Assembly (NCBI GenBank): GCA_946885605.1
Contig: CAMPGR010000100.1
Span: 1-14,302 of the forward strand
DNA: 14,302 bases
Direction: 5' to 3'
From: an uncultured Pseudomonadota bacterium
GTDB lineage: Bacteria; Pseudomonadota; Gammaproteobacteria; Burkholderiales; SG8-41
Part shown: one piece after another, positions 6,884 to 14,302 of the stretch
Numbering within the stretch: the stretch's first letter is position 1
How the letters are laid out: each line of letters starts with the position of its first letter
Made by a program: the position numbers and the translations under genes
Notes under the pieces: model-generated
The model's database searches: none
Told to the model about the DNA's origin: nothing
The model's input: only the letters and a program-made list of their open reading frames with translations

Positions 6884-8920
6884 TCACTTGCGCGCGAGCG
6901 CGCGCTCGACGGCGTCCAATTCTTCCAGCGGCGGCAAACATTGCACGCCTTGGCATATCCAGGCGCGCGTCCGGGGGCTCGCCGGCCTTTCGAGCGTCTG
7001 AGGCAGATCGCGGACGGCGGACGGAATGGCGAGCGTCAAGGTGTCCGGCCGGTAGCTGCGCGAAAGGGCTGCGTGCCACCCGCGCGCTTCGTCGTCCGGT
7101 CCGCGCAGCAGCACGATGCGCGGTGGCGTCAGATATTCATCGAGCGCCGTGGCGAGGCTCGGGAAGCTGCTCGGCTGACGCTCCAGCGCGGGATAAAACA
7201 GCTTGAGCGCTCGTTCGGCCGCCGCCAGGTAGCGCGTATCGCCCGTGAGGTGCCCCAGACGTTGCAGCGCATGGCACGCGACGCCGTTACCCGATGGTGT
7301 GGCGCTGTCATGCCCGGTCTTCGGCCGCAGAATGAGCCGCTCGTGGTCGTGGCTCACGAAAAAGAAGCCGCCTTGCTCCCGGTCTTCGAACCGGTCGAGC
7401 AACAGGTCCGCGAGCGCACGCGCGAACTCGAGATCCTCGGCGCGAAATTCACACTGCATGAGCTCGAGCAGGGCATCCAGCATGAAGGCGTGGTCGTCGA
7501 GATAGGCGTTGAGGTGCGCCCTGCCGTCCTTGTACGTCGCGAGGAGCCGGCCGTCGCGCCACAGGGTCGTCCGTATGAAGTAGGTTGCCCGCTGCGCCGA
7601 GCGGAGCCACGCCTGCTCGCCGAACACACGCGCGGCGCGCGCCATGCCGCGGATCATGAGACCGTTCCAGCTCGTCAGCACTTTGTCATCGCGTCCCGGG
7701 TGAATGCGCGTTTCGCGCGCCGCGAATAACTTGGCCTTGGCCGAAGCGAGCCTTGCGCTGCATTCCCCGACGTCGACCCCGAGGTGCTCTGCGATGTGCT
7801 CGAGGGGTTTCGCCACACGAAGGTGCCACGCACGACCTTCGAAATTCGCTGGGCCGTCGAGGCCGAAGTAGGGCGCCGCGACCGCGTACTCCTGCTCGGT
7901 CAACAGCGCCTGCGCTTCGGCCGGCGTCCAGACGTAGAACTTCCCTTCCTCGTGCTCCGAGTCGGCGTCGAGCGAGGAGTAATAGCCGCCTTCAGGCGCC
8001 TGCATCTCCCGCATGACCCATGCGGCGGTTTCCGCCACGACCCGCCGATACAGCGCCTCCCGTGTCACGAGCCAGGCATCGCTGTAGAGCGCGATCAGCG
8101 GCCCGTTGTCGTAGAGCATCTTCTCGAAATGTGGAATGCTCCAGTGCGGGTCGACGCTGTAGCGATAGAATCCTCCGCCCAACTGATCGTAAATCCCGCC
8201 TTGTGCCATGCGGGTCAGCGTGAGCTGCACCATGGTGCGGGCGAACTCGCCACCGTCGAGGGCATAGCGGCGCAGGCAGTAGGCGAATTCGTGCGGGTGC
8301 GGAAACTTGGGCGCCTGGCCGATGCCGCCGTGAATGTCGTCGAAGACGTGCACCATCTCGCGTACCGCTGCCCTGAGCGGCGTGCTCTTGATCTCAGCCT
8401 CGCCGCCTGCCTGCGGCAGCGTGCGCGAAAGCGCATCCACGAGCGCGTCATTCTGCTTCGCGATCTCATCGCGCTTCTCCTGATACGCGTTCGCGACGCT
8501 CGTGAGCACCTCGCTGAATCCCGGCATCCCGTAACGCGCGGTTCTCGGGAAATACGTCCCGCCGAAAAAAGGCGTGCCGTCCGGCATGAGGAACATGGTG
8601 AGCGGCCAACCGCCCCCGCGTTCGGTAAGCAGCTGGTGCGCGGTCTGGTAGATCTGATCGACGTCCGGACGCTCCTCCCGGTCCACCTTGACGTTCACGA
8701 AGAGCCGGTTCATCTGCGCCGCCGTTGCCGGATCTTCGAACGATTCGTGCGCCATCACGTGGCACCAATGGCACGCGGAGTAGCCGACCGACAGCAGTAT
8801 GGGCTTGTCCTGCTCGCGCGCGCGCGTAAACGCCTCTTCTCCCCAGGGATACCAGTCCACTGGGTTGTCCGCGTGCTGGCGGAGATAGGGGCTGGTCTCC
8901 TGCGCGAGTCGGTTTGGCAT
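6884..8920 (-). CDS. Thioredoxin-fold DUF255 protein (YyaL/SPATA20 family)
   Basis: The protein has 678 residues, the usual bacterial length of the family. Residues 1-165 form the thioredoxin-like domain, with the family opening [33 protein letters not shown] carries the CxxC at Cys50/Cys53. [14 protein letters not shown] and [23 protein letters not shown] are near-invariant family blocks. The remainder (about 180-600) resembles an alpha/alpha toroid of the six-hairpin glycosidase or epimerase type, with [43 protein letters not shown] and [19 protein letters not shown]. No signal peptide is evident, so it is probably cytosolic. The biochemical role of the family is not established. It lies 25 bp after the PA2778-like gene with no strong ribosome site, so it is probably co-expressed. 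The ATG at 8920 gives the full family N-terminus. Confidence 0.93.
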   Translation of the reverse strand: MPNRLAQETSPYLRQHADNPVDWYPWGEEAFTRAREQDKPILLSVGYSACHWCHVMAHESFEDPATAAQMNRLFVNVKVDREERPDVDQIYQTAHQLLTERGGGWPLTMFLMPDGTPFFGGTYFPRTARYGMPGFSEVLTSVANAYQEKRDEIAKQNDALVDALSRTLPQAGGEAEIKSTPLRAAVREMVHVFDDIHGGIGQAPKFPHPHEFAYCLRRYALDGGEFARTMVQLTLTRMAQGGIYDQLGGGFYRYSVDPHWSIPHFEKMLYDNGPLIALYSDAWLVTREALYRRVVAETAAWVMREMQAPEGGYYSSLDADSEHEEGKFYVWTPAEAQALLTEQEYAVAAPYFGLDGPANFEGRAWHLRVAKPLEHIAEHLGVDVGECSARLASAKAKLFAARETRIHPGRDDKVLTSWNGLMIRGMARAARVFGEQAWLRSAQRATYFIRTTLWRDGRLLATYKDGRAHLNAYLDDHAFMLDALLELMQCEFRAEDLEFARALADLLLDRFEDREQGGFFFVSHDHERLILRPKTGHDSATPSGNGVACHALQRLGHLTGDTRYLAAAERALKLFYPALERQPSSFPSLATALDEYLTPPRIVLLRGPDDEARGWHAALSRSYRPDTLTLAIPSAVRDLPQTLERPASPRTRAWICQGVQCLPPLEELDAVERALARK

Positions 8921-8945
8921 GCAGTGCGGAAGCGCTTTCGTCCGT

Positions 8946-9890
8946 TCAGCGCGATTCCGCGATGTTTCTCAGGGTGCGCTCGTAGTGTGCACGTCGCGCG
9001 CCCCCGAGGTCGATGGCGCGCTGGGCGGCCGCGAGGGCTTCGTCTTTCCTGCCGAGTTGGAGCAGCGCCTGAGCCAGATTGTTCCAGGCATCGGGCGCTG
9101 CGGGATGATCGAGCGTCGCCTGGCGATAAGCGGCCTCGGCCGCAGCAAAGTCTTTCGCCCCGTAGGCGGCGTTCCCGAGGCCCATGCGGGCGATGAAATT
9201 GCGCGGCCAGCGGGAGAGCGCTGTCACGTAAGCGCGCCGCGCAGCTTCCCCTGAGACGCGCTCGAGGGCGACGGCGGCGGCGACGTAGCTGTCTTCGCGT
9301 GCCGTGGCCGGAAGCCGCTCCGGAGGGAGGGCCACCATCGCCCAGTAGTCGCCGCGCGCCCACGTGCGCTCGAAGTTGCTGAGGGTCATGACGAGCCGCT
9401 GCGTCTCGCCCGAGCGCAGGACGATCTCCTCGCGCGCGCGGTCGTAACCGATCACCACGGCATAATGCCACAGCGGGGCAAAGGCAAACGCGAGATTCTG
9501 AAGCACGATGACCGGCGTGCCCGCTGCGGCTTCCTGCAGCAGCGATTCGAGCTGCGGTGCGAGCGGATAGGCCACGCGTCCGTGGCGGCGCGCGGCAGCC
9601 AGCATTTCTGCCTGCAGCGAACCCTTTCTGTCCGGAAGGTAAACCTGGCCGACCAGTGCCTCGGGTGTGACGGCTATTCCGCTGTGGACGAGCGCCGTTG
9701 CGAGCGCCGCCGGACCGCATTGGTACTCTTCCTGGGGGAAAAACGGCACCTCGGTGAGCTCGAAACGCTCCACCAAGGCGGGCGGCGGGTTGGCGAGCAG
9801 CGCGGCGACTTGCGGCGTCGCGCAACCGCCGAGGGCCAGCATGAGGAGCAAGGCTCCCGCGAGCGCGGGAGCCTTGGTCGCGGACAACAA
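8946..9890 (-). CDS. PA2778-family C39-like cysteine peptidase lipoprotein with TPRs
   Basis: A 314-residue exported lipoprotein. The N-terminus is a short signal with lipobox LALGGC (Cys23). A papain-like C39-type domain follows, with the putative nucleophile Cys58 in [11 protein letters not shown], an oxyanion Gln53 or Gln57 and catalytic His142 in [12 protein letters not shown]. Residues from about 210 to the end are TPR repeats, clearest at [28 protein letters not shown] and [28 protein letters not shown]. The PA2778 family (named after the Pseudomonas aeruginosa gene) is commonly adjacent to a PA2779-type small protein, as here, 4 bp upstream. The start is TTG at 9890 with a poor ribosome site; no later start leaves a usable signal peptide. 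A 12-bp hairpin lies inside the signal-peptide codons. The substrate is unknown; the catalytic Cys and His suggest an active peptidase. Confidence 0.87.
   Translation of the reverse strand: MLSATKAPALAGALLLMLALGGCATPQVAALLANPPPALVERFELTEVPFFPQEEYQCGPAALATALVHSGIAVTPEALVGQVYLPDRKGSLQAEMLAAARRHGRVAYPLAPQLESLLQEAAAGTPVIVLQNLAFAFAPLWHYAVVIGYDRAREEIVLRSGETQRLVMTLSNFERTWARGDYWAMVALPPERLPATAREDSYVAAAVALERVSGEAARRAYVTALSRWPRNFIARMGLGNAAYGAKDFAAAEAAYRQATLDHPAAPDAWNNLAQALLQLGRKDEALAAAQRAIDLGGARRAHYERTLRNIAESR
9849..9876 (-). repeat. Perfect 12-bp GC-rich hairpin within the signal-peptide codons of the PA2778-like gene
   Basis: The arms CAAGGCTCCCGC and GCGGGAGCCTTG are separated by 4 nt (9861-9864). 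The stem begins 14 nt inside the gene and has no T run. It is very stable and could slow ribosomes or polymerase between the PA2779-like and PA2778-like coding regions. It may simply reflect GC-rich Ala/Leu/Gly codons, though a perfect 12-bp stem is uncommon. Confidence 0.5.
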
Positions 9891-9894
9891 GCGC

Positions 9895-10272
9895 TTAACG
9901 TACCGAGCGCGTGAACGGGAAGACCTTGGTCAATCCCAGTATGTCGGTAATGAGCAGAATGATGAAGATTGCGAAGAGCACGCCGATCACGCTGCCGCCT
10001 GCGGGAAGCTGCTCGAGATGCCCCGCGATCCGGGCCGCTTCGTCATCGGTAAGCGCGTCCACCCGGGCTTGTGCTTCGCCGGGCTCGACGCCGAGTCGCT
10101 GCAACTGCGCCTGCACGTCGCTCCGGTCGAGAAAGCTGCGTACCCGGTCGCGTTCCTCGCTGGCGTAGATCTGCTCGGTGGTGACGATGTCTGCGGATAC
10201 CGGGAGCGGCATCCCCAGGGCGAAAGTGCAGACGATGAGCAGGCGGGCCATGCAACGGTTGAAGGCTTTCAT
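9895..10272 (-). CDS. PA2779-family small membrane protein
   Basis: A 125-residue protein with a cleavable signal (hydrophobic about 9-26, cleavage near VSA-D at 27). A charged helical middle (EERDRVRSFLDRSDVQAQLQRLGVEPGEAQARVDALTDDEAARIAGHLEQLPAGG) is followed by one C-terminal membrane helix (about 95-116, VIGVLFAIFIILLITDILGL) and a short basic tail. This is the PA2779 arrangement. The ATG at 10272 is chosen because AGGA lies 7 nt upstream and a signal peptide follows directly. The reading frame stays open back to 10395, but that part is not signal-like. The gene is 4 bp from the PA2778-like gene, which supports a functional pair. The biochemical role is unknown. Weak promoter-like boxes TTGCCG and TAGATC, 17 bp apart, lie about 45-85 bp upstream of the start. 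Confidence 0.85.
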   Translation of the reverse strand: MKAFNRCMARLLIVCTFALGMPLPVSADIVTTEQIYASEERDRVRSFLDRSDVQAQLQRLGVEPGEAQARVDALTDDEAARIAGHLEQLPAGGSVIGVLFAIFIILLITDILGLTKVFPFTRSVR

Positions 10273-10391
10273 ATTGTTTCCTATCTCCTCAGTAGTTGAA
10301 GGCGGTCGCAATGACAGCGATCTAGCCGGTCGCGACCATTCCGGCAATAGGCCATGTTGTCCGGCGCCTCCCCGGTCACCACCGGACATCG
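10273..10391. other. Gap between the channel gene and the PA2779-like gene
   Basis: The 119-bp spacer contains a 7-bp inverted repeat (TGTCCGG 10358-10364, CCGGACA 10382-10388) directly after the channel stop, with no T run. It also holds weak promoter-like boxes for the PA2779-like gene and its Shine-Dalgarno. This is the longest spacer in the stretch from 6518 to 11225, so the PA2779-PA2778-DUF255-cytochrome set may have its own transcript. Confidence 0.4.
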
Positions 10392-11225
10392 TCATATTTT
10401 TCGGGCGGGGTCGGGCGGTTCGACCGTCGGGAGCGCCGCAAGTTTCCGCTGCAGCGCCTGAAGCGCGTCGCGCGTGCGCTCGAGCTCCTTTAGCACTTCG
10501 TCATGAGTGACGGGCTGCGCCAGCGCTTCCAGCTCCGCCGCCTTGCTCGCCTCGAGGTTGTTCACGACGACGGCAATGAAGAGGTTCAGCACGACGAAGG
10601 TGCCGATCAACACGAAGCTCACGAAATACAGCCATGACCATGGACGAAACTGAATCGCCTGCTCCATGACCTCCACCCATCCTTCCAGCGTGACGATCTG
10701 AAAGAGCGTGAGAAGCGCCGCGCCGAGCGATCCCCAATGCTCCGCGTCATGTTGGTGAAAGAGGTGAAAACCGGTGATGGCGTAGATGTAGAAGATGATG
10801 GCGAGCAGCATGAGCACGTGCCCCATGCTCGGGATGGAGCGCACCAGCGTCGCGACAATGAGACGGAGTTGCGGCATCGCGGACACGAGGCGCAGCACGC
10901 GGAGCACGCGAATGAGCCGCGCCACGAGCGCCGTCTCGCCGGTTGCCGGAATGAGCGAAAGCACGACCACCGAAAAGTCGAAGAGATTCCAGCCATCGCC
11001 GAAATAACGGCGGAATCTGGGCGCGACGGCGGTGATCTTGAGGGCGGCTTCAGCGATGAAGACGCCGAGGATGATATGGTTCCCCAACTCGAGCCAGTCG
11101 CCATAGGCCCGCATGATCTCGGGCGAAGTCTCGAGGCCGATCAGCACGCCGTTGAAGAGGATGAGGGCGATCATCAACGGCTCGAACCAGCGCGCCTCGA
11201 CAATGCGGCGTGCAAACTCTCTCAT
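10392..11225 (-). CDS. Voltage-gated cation channel subunit, single-domain BacNav/BacCav type with TLEGW filter
   Basis: A 277-residue, six-helix inner-membrane channel subunit expected to assemble as a tetramer. S1 begins at about 14 (WFEPLMIALILFNGVLIGLE). S2 contains FIAEAALKI (acidic Glu59) and S3 has WNLFDFSVVVLS (Asp83). S4 is LVARLIRVLRVLRLV, with Arg103, 106, 109 and 112 at every third position, which is the voltage-sensor pattern. The pore loop holds the selectivity filter TLEGWVEVM (179-187), and S6 is FVLIGTFVVLNLFIAVVVNNLEA (about 203-225). Residues 224-265 form a Leu/Ala/Glu heptad coiled coil, as in NaChBac relatives. The known sodium channels read TLESW; Gly in place of Ser resembles Cav repeats I and III. 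The start is 28 bp after the ilvD stop, with no terminator between, so read-through from ilvD is likely. The ribosome site is weak. Confidence 0.92.
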   Translation of the reverse strand: MREFARRIVEARWFEPLMIALILFNGVLIGLETSPEIMRAYGDWLELGNHIILGVFIAEAALKITAVAPRFRRYFGDGWNLFDFSVVVLSLIPATGETALVARLIRVLRVLRLVSAMPQLRLIVATLVRSIPSMGHVLMLLAIIFYIYAITGFHLFHQHDAEHWGSLGAALLTLFQIVTLEGWVEVMEQAIQFRPWSWLYFVSFVLIGTFVVLNLFIAVVVNNLEASKAAELEALAQPVTHDEVLKELERTRDALQALQRKLAALPTVEPPDPARKI

Positions 11226-11253
11226 GAGAGGGTAGGCCTGCTGGATGCAGCGT

Positions 11254-12927
11254 TCAGTCGGTTACGGCGCCGCGGCACGCGCTCGACACTTGCGCGGCGT
11301 ACTTTGCGAGGATGCCGCGCGTGTAGCGCGGCTCGGGGGGGCGCCACTCGGCGCGCCGGCGCGCCAGTTCCTCGTCCGGCACGTTCAACTGCAGCAGCCG
11401 CCGGTCGGCGTCGATCGTCACGGAGTCGCCTTCCTTCACGAGCGCTATGGTTCCGCCCACGGCGGCTTCGGGCGCGACGTGGCCCACTACCATGCCGTAC
11501 GTGCCGCCCGAAAAGCGGCCGTCGGTGATGAGGCCCACGTCTTCGGCGTGGCCCTCACCGACGAGCGCGGAAGTGGGCGAGAGCATCTCGCGCATGCCGG
11601 GCCCGCCTTTCGGCCCCTCGTAGCGGATGATGATGACGTCCCCGGAGCGGATTCGCTTGCCGAGGATCGCCGCCATCGCGTCTTCTTCGGAGTCGAAGAC
11701 CCGAGCCGGACCGGTGATGCGCGGCTGCTTGAGACCGGTGATCTTCGCCACCGCGCCTTCCGGCGCGAGATTGCCCTTGAGGATCGCGAGGTGCCCGTGC
11801 GGATACATTGGATCCTCCCATTGCCGGATCACGTCCTGGTCGGACGGCGGGCGCTTCGGCACGCTGCGCAACAGCTGGCCGATGCGCTTGCCGGTGATCG
11901 TGAGGCAGTCGTCGTGCAGCAGGTCGTGATCGAGCAGCATCTTCATGACCTGCGGGACCCCGCCGACCTTGTGCAGGTCCGTCGCGACATAACGCCCCGA
12001 GGGTTTGAGATCGCACAGTACCGGAACGCGCCCGCGGATCTCTTCGAAATCGTCGATCGTGAGCGGGACGTTCGCCGCGTGCGCGATGGCGAGCAGATGC
12101 AGCACGGCGTTGGTCGAGCCACCCACCGCCATCACCACCGAGATCGCGTTCTCGATCGACTTACGGGTGATGATGTCCCGCGGCAGGATGTTCTTGCGTA
12201 TGGCGTTCACGAGCGCGTACGCGGACTCCGCGGCGCTATCCGCTTTCTCGCGGTCTTCCGCCGCCATGGTGGAGGAGTAGGGCAGGCTCATCCCCATCGC
12301 TTCGATCGCGGAGGACATGGTGTTCGCGGTATACATGCCTCCGCACGAGCCGGCCCCGGGGCAGGCGCGGCGCTCCACGCCCAGCATATGCTCCTTCGAG
12401 ATCTTGCCCGCCGTAAATTCCCCCACCGCCTCGAATGCGCTGACGATAGTCAGGTCCTTGCTCTTGTAACGCCCGGGCTTGATGGTGCCGCCATAAACGA
12501 AGATCGACGGGATGTTCATCCGCCCGATCGCGATCATCGCACCGGGCATGTTCTTGTCGCAGCCGCCGATGGCCAGCACGCCGTCCATGCTCTGGCCCTG
12601 CACGACCGTCTCGATCGAATCGGCGATCACTTCGCGCGACACGAGCGAGAATTTCATGCCCTCGGTGCCCATGGAGATGCCGTCCGAGATGGTGATCGTG
12701 CCGAAGAGCTGCGGCATTGCGCCCGCCTTGCGTGTCGCGCCTTCCGCCCGTTTGGCGAGGCCATCGAGCCCCATATTGCACGGCGTGATGGTTGAGAAGC
12801 CGTTCGCGATGCCGATGATGGGCTTTTCGAAGTCGCTATCCTTGAACCCGACAGCGCGCAGCATCGCGCGGTTGGGCGAGCGCTGGACGCCGTGCGTCAC
12901 GATCCGGGAACGTTTGTTGAGGGTCAT
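11254..12927 (-). CDS. ilvD: Dihydroxy-acid dehydratase
   Basis: IlvD dehydrates 2,3-dihydroxy-isovalerate and 2,3-dihydroxy-3-methylvalerate to the keto acids that yield valine/leucine and isoleucine. It uses an Fe-S cluster and Mg2+. The 557 residues match the shorter IlvD class. Cluster cysteines are visible at 50 (ITPCNMG), 123 (GGCDKNMPG) and 195 ([16 protein letters not shown]). Other blocks are [48 protein letters not shown] and [21 protein letters not shown]. The start ATG at 12927 has GGAG 6 nt upstream and begins [25 protein letters not shown], the normal N-terminus. The frame is open upstream through lgt, but that part is antisense to lgt and not real. The gene is divergent from lgt (63 bp) and followed at 28 bp by the channel gene. 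Confidence 0.97.
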   Translation of the reverse strand: MTLNKRSRIVTHGVQRSPNRAMLRAVGFKDSDFEKPIIGIANGFSTITPCNMGLDGLAKRAEGATRKAGAMPQLFGTITISDGISMGTEGMKFSLVSREVIADSIETVVQGQSMDGVLAIGGCDKNMPGAMIAIGRMNIPSIFVYGGTIKPGRYKSKDLTIVSAFEAVGEFTAGKISKEHMLGVERRACPGAGSCGGMYTANTMSSAIEAMGMSLPYSSTMAAEDREKADSAAESAYALVNAIRKNILPRDIITRKSIENAISVVMAVGGSTNAVLHLLAIAHAANVPLTIDDFEEIRGRVPVLCDLKPSGRYVATDLHKVGGVPQVMKMLLDHDLLHDDCLTITGKRIGQLLRSVPKRPPSDQDVIRQWEDPMYPHGHLAILKGNLAPEGAVAKITGLKQPRITGPARVFDSEEDAMAAILGKRIRSGDVIIIRYEGPKGGPGMREMLSPTSALVGEGHAEDVGLITDGRFSGGTYGMVVGHVAPEAAVGGTIALVKEGDSVTIDADRRLLQLNVPDEELARRRAEWRPPEPRYTRGILAKYAAQVSSACRGAVTD

Positions 12928-12950
12928 GCAAGGCTCCGAGGCCGGGTTTG

Positions 12951-12956
12951 TATAAT
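12951..12956 (+). promoter_or_regulatory. Possible -10 box for lgt in the ilvD/lgt divergent gap
   Basis: A perfect TATAAT lies 34 bp before the lgt ATG, giving a predicted leader of about 28 nt. No good -35 is found at 16-18 bp upstream, and there is no extended -10 TGn. On the opposite strand TAAAAT (12965-12970) could serve ilvD. The 63-bp gap must hold the control signals of both genes. Confidence 0.4.
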
Positions 12957-12990
12957 GGGGCGTCATTTTAGCGCATCCCGTACGGCGAGC

Positions 12991-13785
12991 ATGCTCGTCC
13001 ATCCTCAGTTCGATCCCATTGCGTTTCAGATCGGTCCGCTGGCCGTGCGCTGGTACGGCCTCATGTATCTCGTCGGCTTTGGCTTGGTCTGGCTCGCGGC
13101 GCGTTACCGCATCGACCGCAACCCCGGCGGCATATGGACGAGGAAGGACCTCGAGGATGCCCTCTTCTACGGCATCCTCGGCACCATACTGGGTGGGCGT
13201 CTCGGGTACGTGCTGTTTTACAAGTTCGGCGACTACCTGCACGAGCCGTGGAAGATCTTCTTCGTTTGGGAAGGCGGCATGTCGTTCCATGGCGGGCTTC
13301 TGGGCGTGGTGCTCGCGATGTGGTGGTTTGCGCGGAGCCGCCGCCAGGACTGGCTGCGGGTCACCGATTTCATCGCGCCGCTCGCGCCGCTTGCGCTCGG
13401 GGCCGGGCGCATCGGCAATTTCATCAATGCGGAACTGTGGGGACGGCCGACCGACGTGCCGTGGGCGATGATCTTTCCCAACGTGGACAACGTTCCGCGC
13501 CATCCCTCCCAGCTTTACGAATTCGCGCTGGAAGGCGTCGTGTTGTTCGCGCTGCTCTGGTGGTACTCGTCGCGCCCGCGGCCGCGGGGCGCGGTGTCCG
13601 CGCTATTCCTGATCGGCTACGGGCTGTTCCGGTTCGTGGTCGAGTTCACGCGCGAGCCCGACCGCTTCCTCGGCCCTCTCGCTCTGGGGCTCTCGATGGG
13701 GCAGTGGCTGTCGCTACCGATGATCATCGTCGGCGTCGTCATGCTCGTCTGGGCGTATCGCCCGGCACGCGCGCGTACGTCCTGA
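12991..13785 (+). CDS. lgt: Prolipoprotein diacylglyceryl transferase
   Basis: Lgt is the inner-membrane enzyme that moves diacylglycerol from phosphatidylglycerol to the lipobox cysteine of prolipoproteins, the first step of lipoprotein maturation. The protein has 264 residues, the usual length, and several membrane helices. Visible family blocks are [12 protein letters not shown] (20-31), [31 protein letters not shown] containing the essential His, the Lgt signature [34 protein letters not shown], and the C-terminal [12 protein letters not shown] and [10 protein letters not shown]. The ATG at 12991 gives the typical [23 protein letters not shown] start, although the ribosome site (GCGAG) is weak. 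It is transcribed away from ilvD. Substrates in this window include the PA2778-like lipoprotein and possibly the Liv binding protein. Confidence 0.97.
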   Translation: MLVHPQFDPIAFQIGPLAVRWYGLMYLVGFGLVWLAARYRIDRNPGGIWTRKDLEDALFYGILGTILGGRLGYVLFYKFGDYLHEPWKIFFVWEGGMSFHGGLLGVVLAMWWFARSRRQDWLRVTDFIAPLAPLALGAGRIGNFINAELWGRPTDVPWAMIFPNVDNVPRHPSQLYEFALEGVVLFALLWWYSSRPRPRGAVSALFLIGYGLFRFVVEFTREPDRFLGPLALGLSMGQWLSLPMIIVGVVMLVWAYRPARARTS

Positions 13786-13899
13786 GTCTCTTATCAGCCG
13801 GCGCGCCTGCGATGCTGGAGCAGGCGGCCGCGGCCGCTCGCCGGCGCGTCGTCTATTTGTCCCGCTCAGCGAGAGGCGGTAGAATGGCCGCCTCGCTGT
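13786..13899 (+). other. lgt-tRNA spacer with GC-rich dyads
   Basis: The spacer holds an inverted repeat CGCCTGC...GCAGGCG (about 13804-13835), a GCGGCCGCGGCCGC palindromic stretch and then the tRNA promoter. The first dyad could serve as a terminator for lgt, but no T run follows directly. No gene is seen. Confidence 0.35.
13857..13885 (+). promoter_or_regulatory. tRNA-Ala promoter
   Basis: TTGTCC (13857-13862, 4/6), a 17-bp spacer, then TAGAAT (13880-13885, 5/6), with a GC-rich discriminator before the tRNA at 13900. That discriminator type is common in stringently controlled stable-RNA promoters. The -10 lies in the loop of an imperfect dyad: AGCGAG-(2-nt bulge)-GCGG on the left and CCGCCTCGCT on the right. 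Confidence 0.6.
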
Positions 13900-13975
<76 letters not shown>

Positions 13976-14004
13976 ATCTCTTTACCCCGCATTTACCTCC
14001 GCCT

Positions 14005-14100
14005 CTACCGTTCGACCGTATCGCGCTCGATCCTGTAGTACTCCTCCAGCCCGATCAGGTCTTCGACCTCCTTGCGCCACCCGATCCAATCAGCCCGACG
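14005..14100 (-). pseudogene. Possible C-terminal coding remnant, unidentified
   Basis: An open stretch follows an in-frame stop at 14101-14103. It reads ADWIGWRKEVEDLIGL, then EEYYRIERDTVER, and ends in TAG. Almost every third codon position is G or C, as in real genes of this genome, but there is no ATG, GTG or TTG start and two stops lie just upstream in the same frame. It looks like the tail of a decayed or frameshifted gene. I do not recognise the family. Confidence 0.3.
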
Positions 14101-14119
14101 TCAGGAAGTCCCAGGTTAG

Positions 14120-14302
14120 TCAGCGAGACAGTAACGCTTTGGCGCGTTGGTCCGCCTGATCTACACGGCTGTTTTGCCTTTCGGCAAATCGCTCCAGCCC
14201 GGCTCTTCTCCCAGCGGCTTGCAACCCCATTGCCGCATTAGCGGGGCCCCCCACAGCACCGAAGAAGACCGGTACGCGGTTATCCGCCCTTGTTGTTCTT
14301 CT
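14120..14302 (-). CDS. Possible partial hypothetical ORF running in from the right edge
   Basis: Sixty codons are open from the window edge to TGA at 14120, including NRVPVFFGAVGGPANAAMG and ERFAERQNSRVDQADQRAKALLSR. The composition is Ala/Arg/Gln-rich and the third positions are less GC-biased than in neighbouring genes. It could be the end of a foreign or decayed gene, or chance. A frame change would be needed to join it to the stretch at 14005-14100. No function can be assigned. Confidence 0.25.
   Translation of the reverse strand, partial: RRTTRADNRVPVFFGAVGGPANAAMGLQAAGRRAGLERFAERQNSRVDQADQRAKALLSR

Larger units (their letters stand above)
13976..14302. other. tRNA-flanking region without a clear gene
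   Basis: These 327 bp are far less coding-dense than the rest of the window. They contain two short minus-strand open stretches (listed separately) and a small stem-loop TTTGCC/GGCAAA (14173-14188; GAAA loop on the minus strand). No repeat of the tRNA 3' end is seen inside the window. Confidence 0.4.

Noticed and set aside
7784..9196. A 470-codon plus-strand open frame opposite the DUF255 and PA2778-like genes
   Set aside because: It is the complement of two well-supported genes; Arg/His/Val-rich with no family motif.
10358..10388. TGTCCGG/CCGGACA inverted repeat after the channel gene as an intrinsic terminator
   Set aside because: The 17-nt loop, 7-bp stem and lack of a T run in the direction of transcription make it unconvincing.
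11245..12795. A 516-codon plus-strand open frame opposite ilvD
   Set aside because: It is antisense to an unmistakable ilvD and has shadow-type His/Arg/Asp composition.
12928..13503. N-terminal extension of ilvD by 192 codons into the lgt region
   Set aside because: The extension is antisense to lgt. IlvD proteins start at [13 protein letters not shown], where a GGAG ribosome site is placed correctly.

Overview
This window looks like chromosomal DNA of a GC-rich betaproteobacterium (Burkholderiales/Rhodocyclales/Nitrosomonadales type). That is an inference from the high GC content, the protein families, and the divergent ilvD/lgt pair next to a complete branched-chain amino-acid ABC operon. 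Coding density is high. No IS element, CRISPR array or intact prophage gene is visible.

Layout. Positions 1-1592 (+) hold the 3' part of a VOC-family (glyoxalase/dioxygenase-fold) gene, followed 7 bp later by hemF (oxygen-dependent coproporphyrinogen III oxidase, haem synthesis). They converge with a long run of minus-strand genes. Read in the direction of transcription (right to left), that run starts with ilvD (dihydroxy-acid dehydratase, valine/isoleucine synthesis) and a single-domain voltage-gated cation channel (BacNav/BacCav type). Next come a PA2779-family small membrane protein, a PA2778-family C39-like peptidase lipoprotein with TPRs, a YyaL/SPATA20-type thioredoxin-fold protein (DUF255) and a small periplasmic cytochrome c. 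The run ends with the five-gene branched-chain amino-acid uptake operon: binding protein, then livH, livM, livG and livF. On the right, lgt (prolipoprotein diacylglyceryl transferase) diverges from ilvD. It is followed by tRNA-Ala(CGC) with its own promoter and about 330 bp that contain only short, possibly degenerate coding remnants.

Regulation that can be read. A near-consensus sigma70 promoter (TTGACA, 17 bp, GATAAT) drives the binding-protein gene. Three consecutive hairpins lie between the binding-protein gene and livH. The last is terminator-like and ends 2 nt before the livH ATG, which would explain high binding-protein and low permease expression. The tRNA has a promoter with TTGTCC, a 17-bp spacer and TAGAAT. 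Several starts are TTG (cytochrome c, PA2778-like, livF).

How the genes fit together. The liv operon imports branched-chain amino acids or related amides, and ilvD makes them. hemF supplies haem, which the cytochrome c needs, though the two are not co-transcribed. lgt modifies lipoproteins such as the PA2778-like protein and possibly the Liv binding protein. The least understood part is 6518-11225: channel, PA2779, PA2778, DUF255 and cytochrome c, five co-directional genes mostly at short spacing, several of them membrane or periplasmic. The channel filter reads TLEGW, with Gly after the Glu as in calcium channels, where sodium-selective bacterial channels have TLESW.
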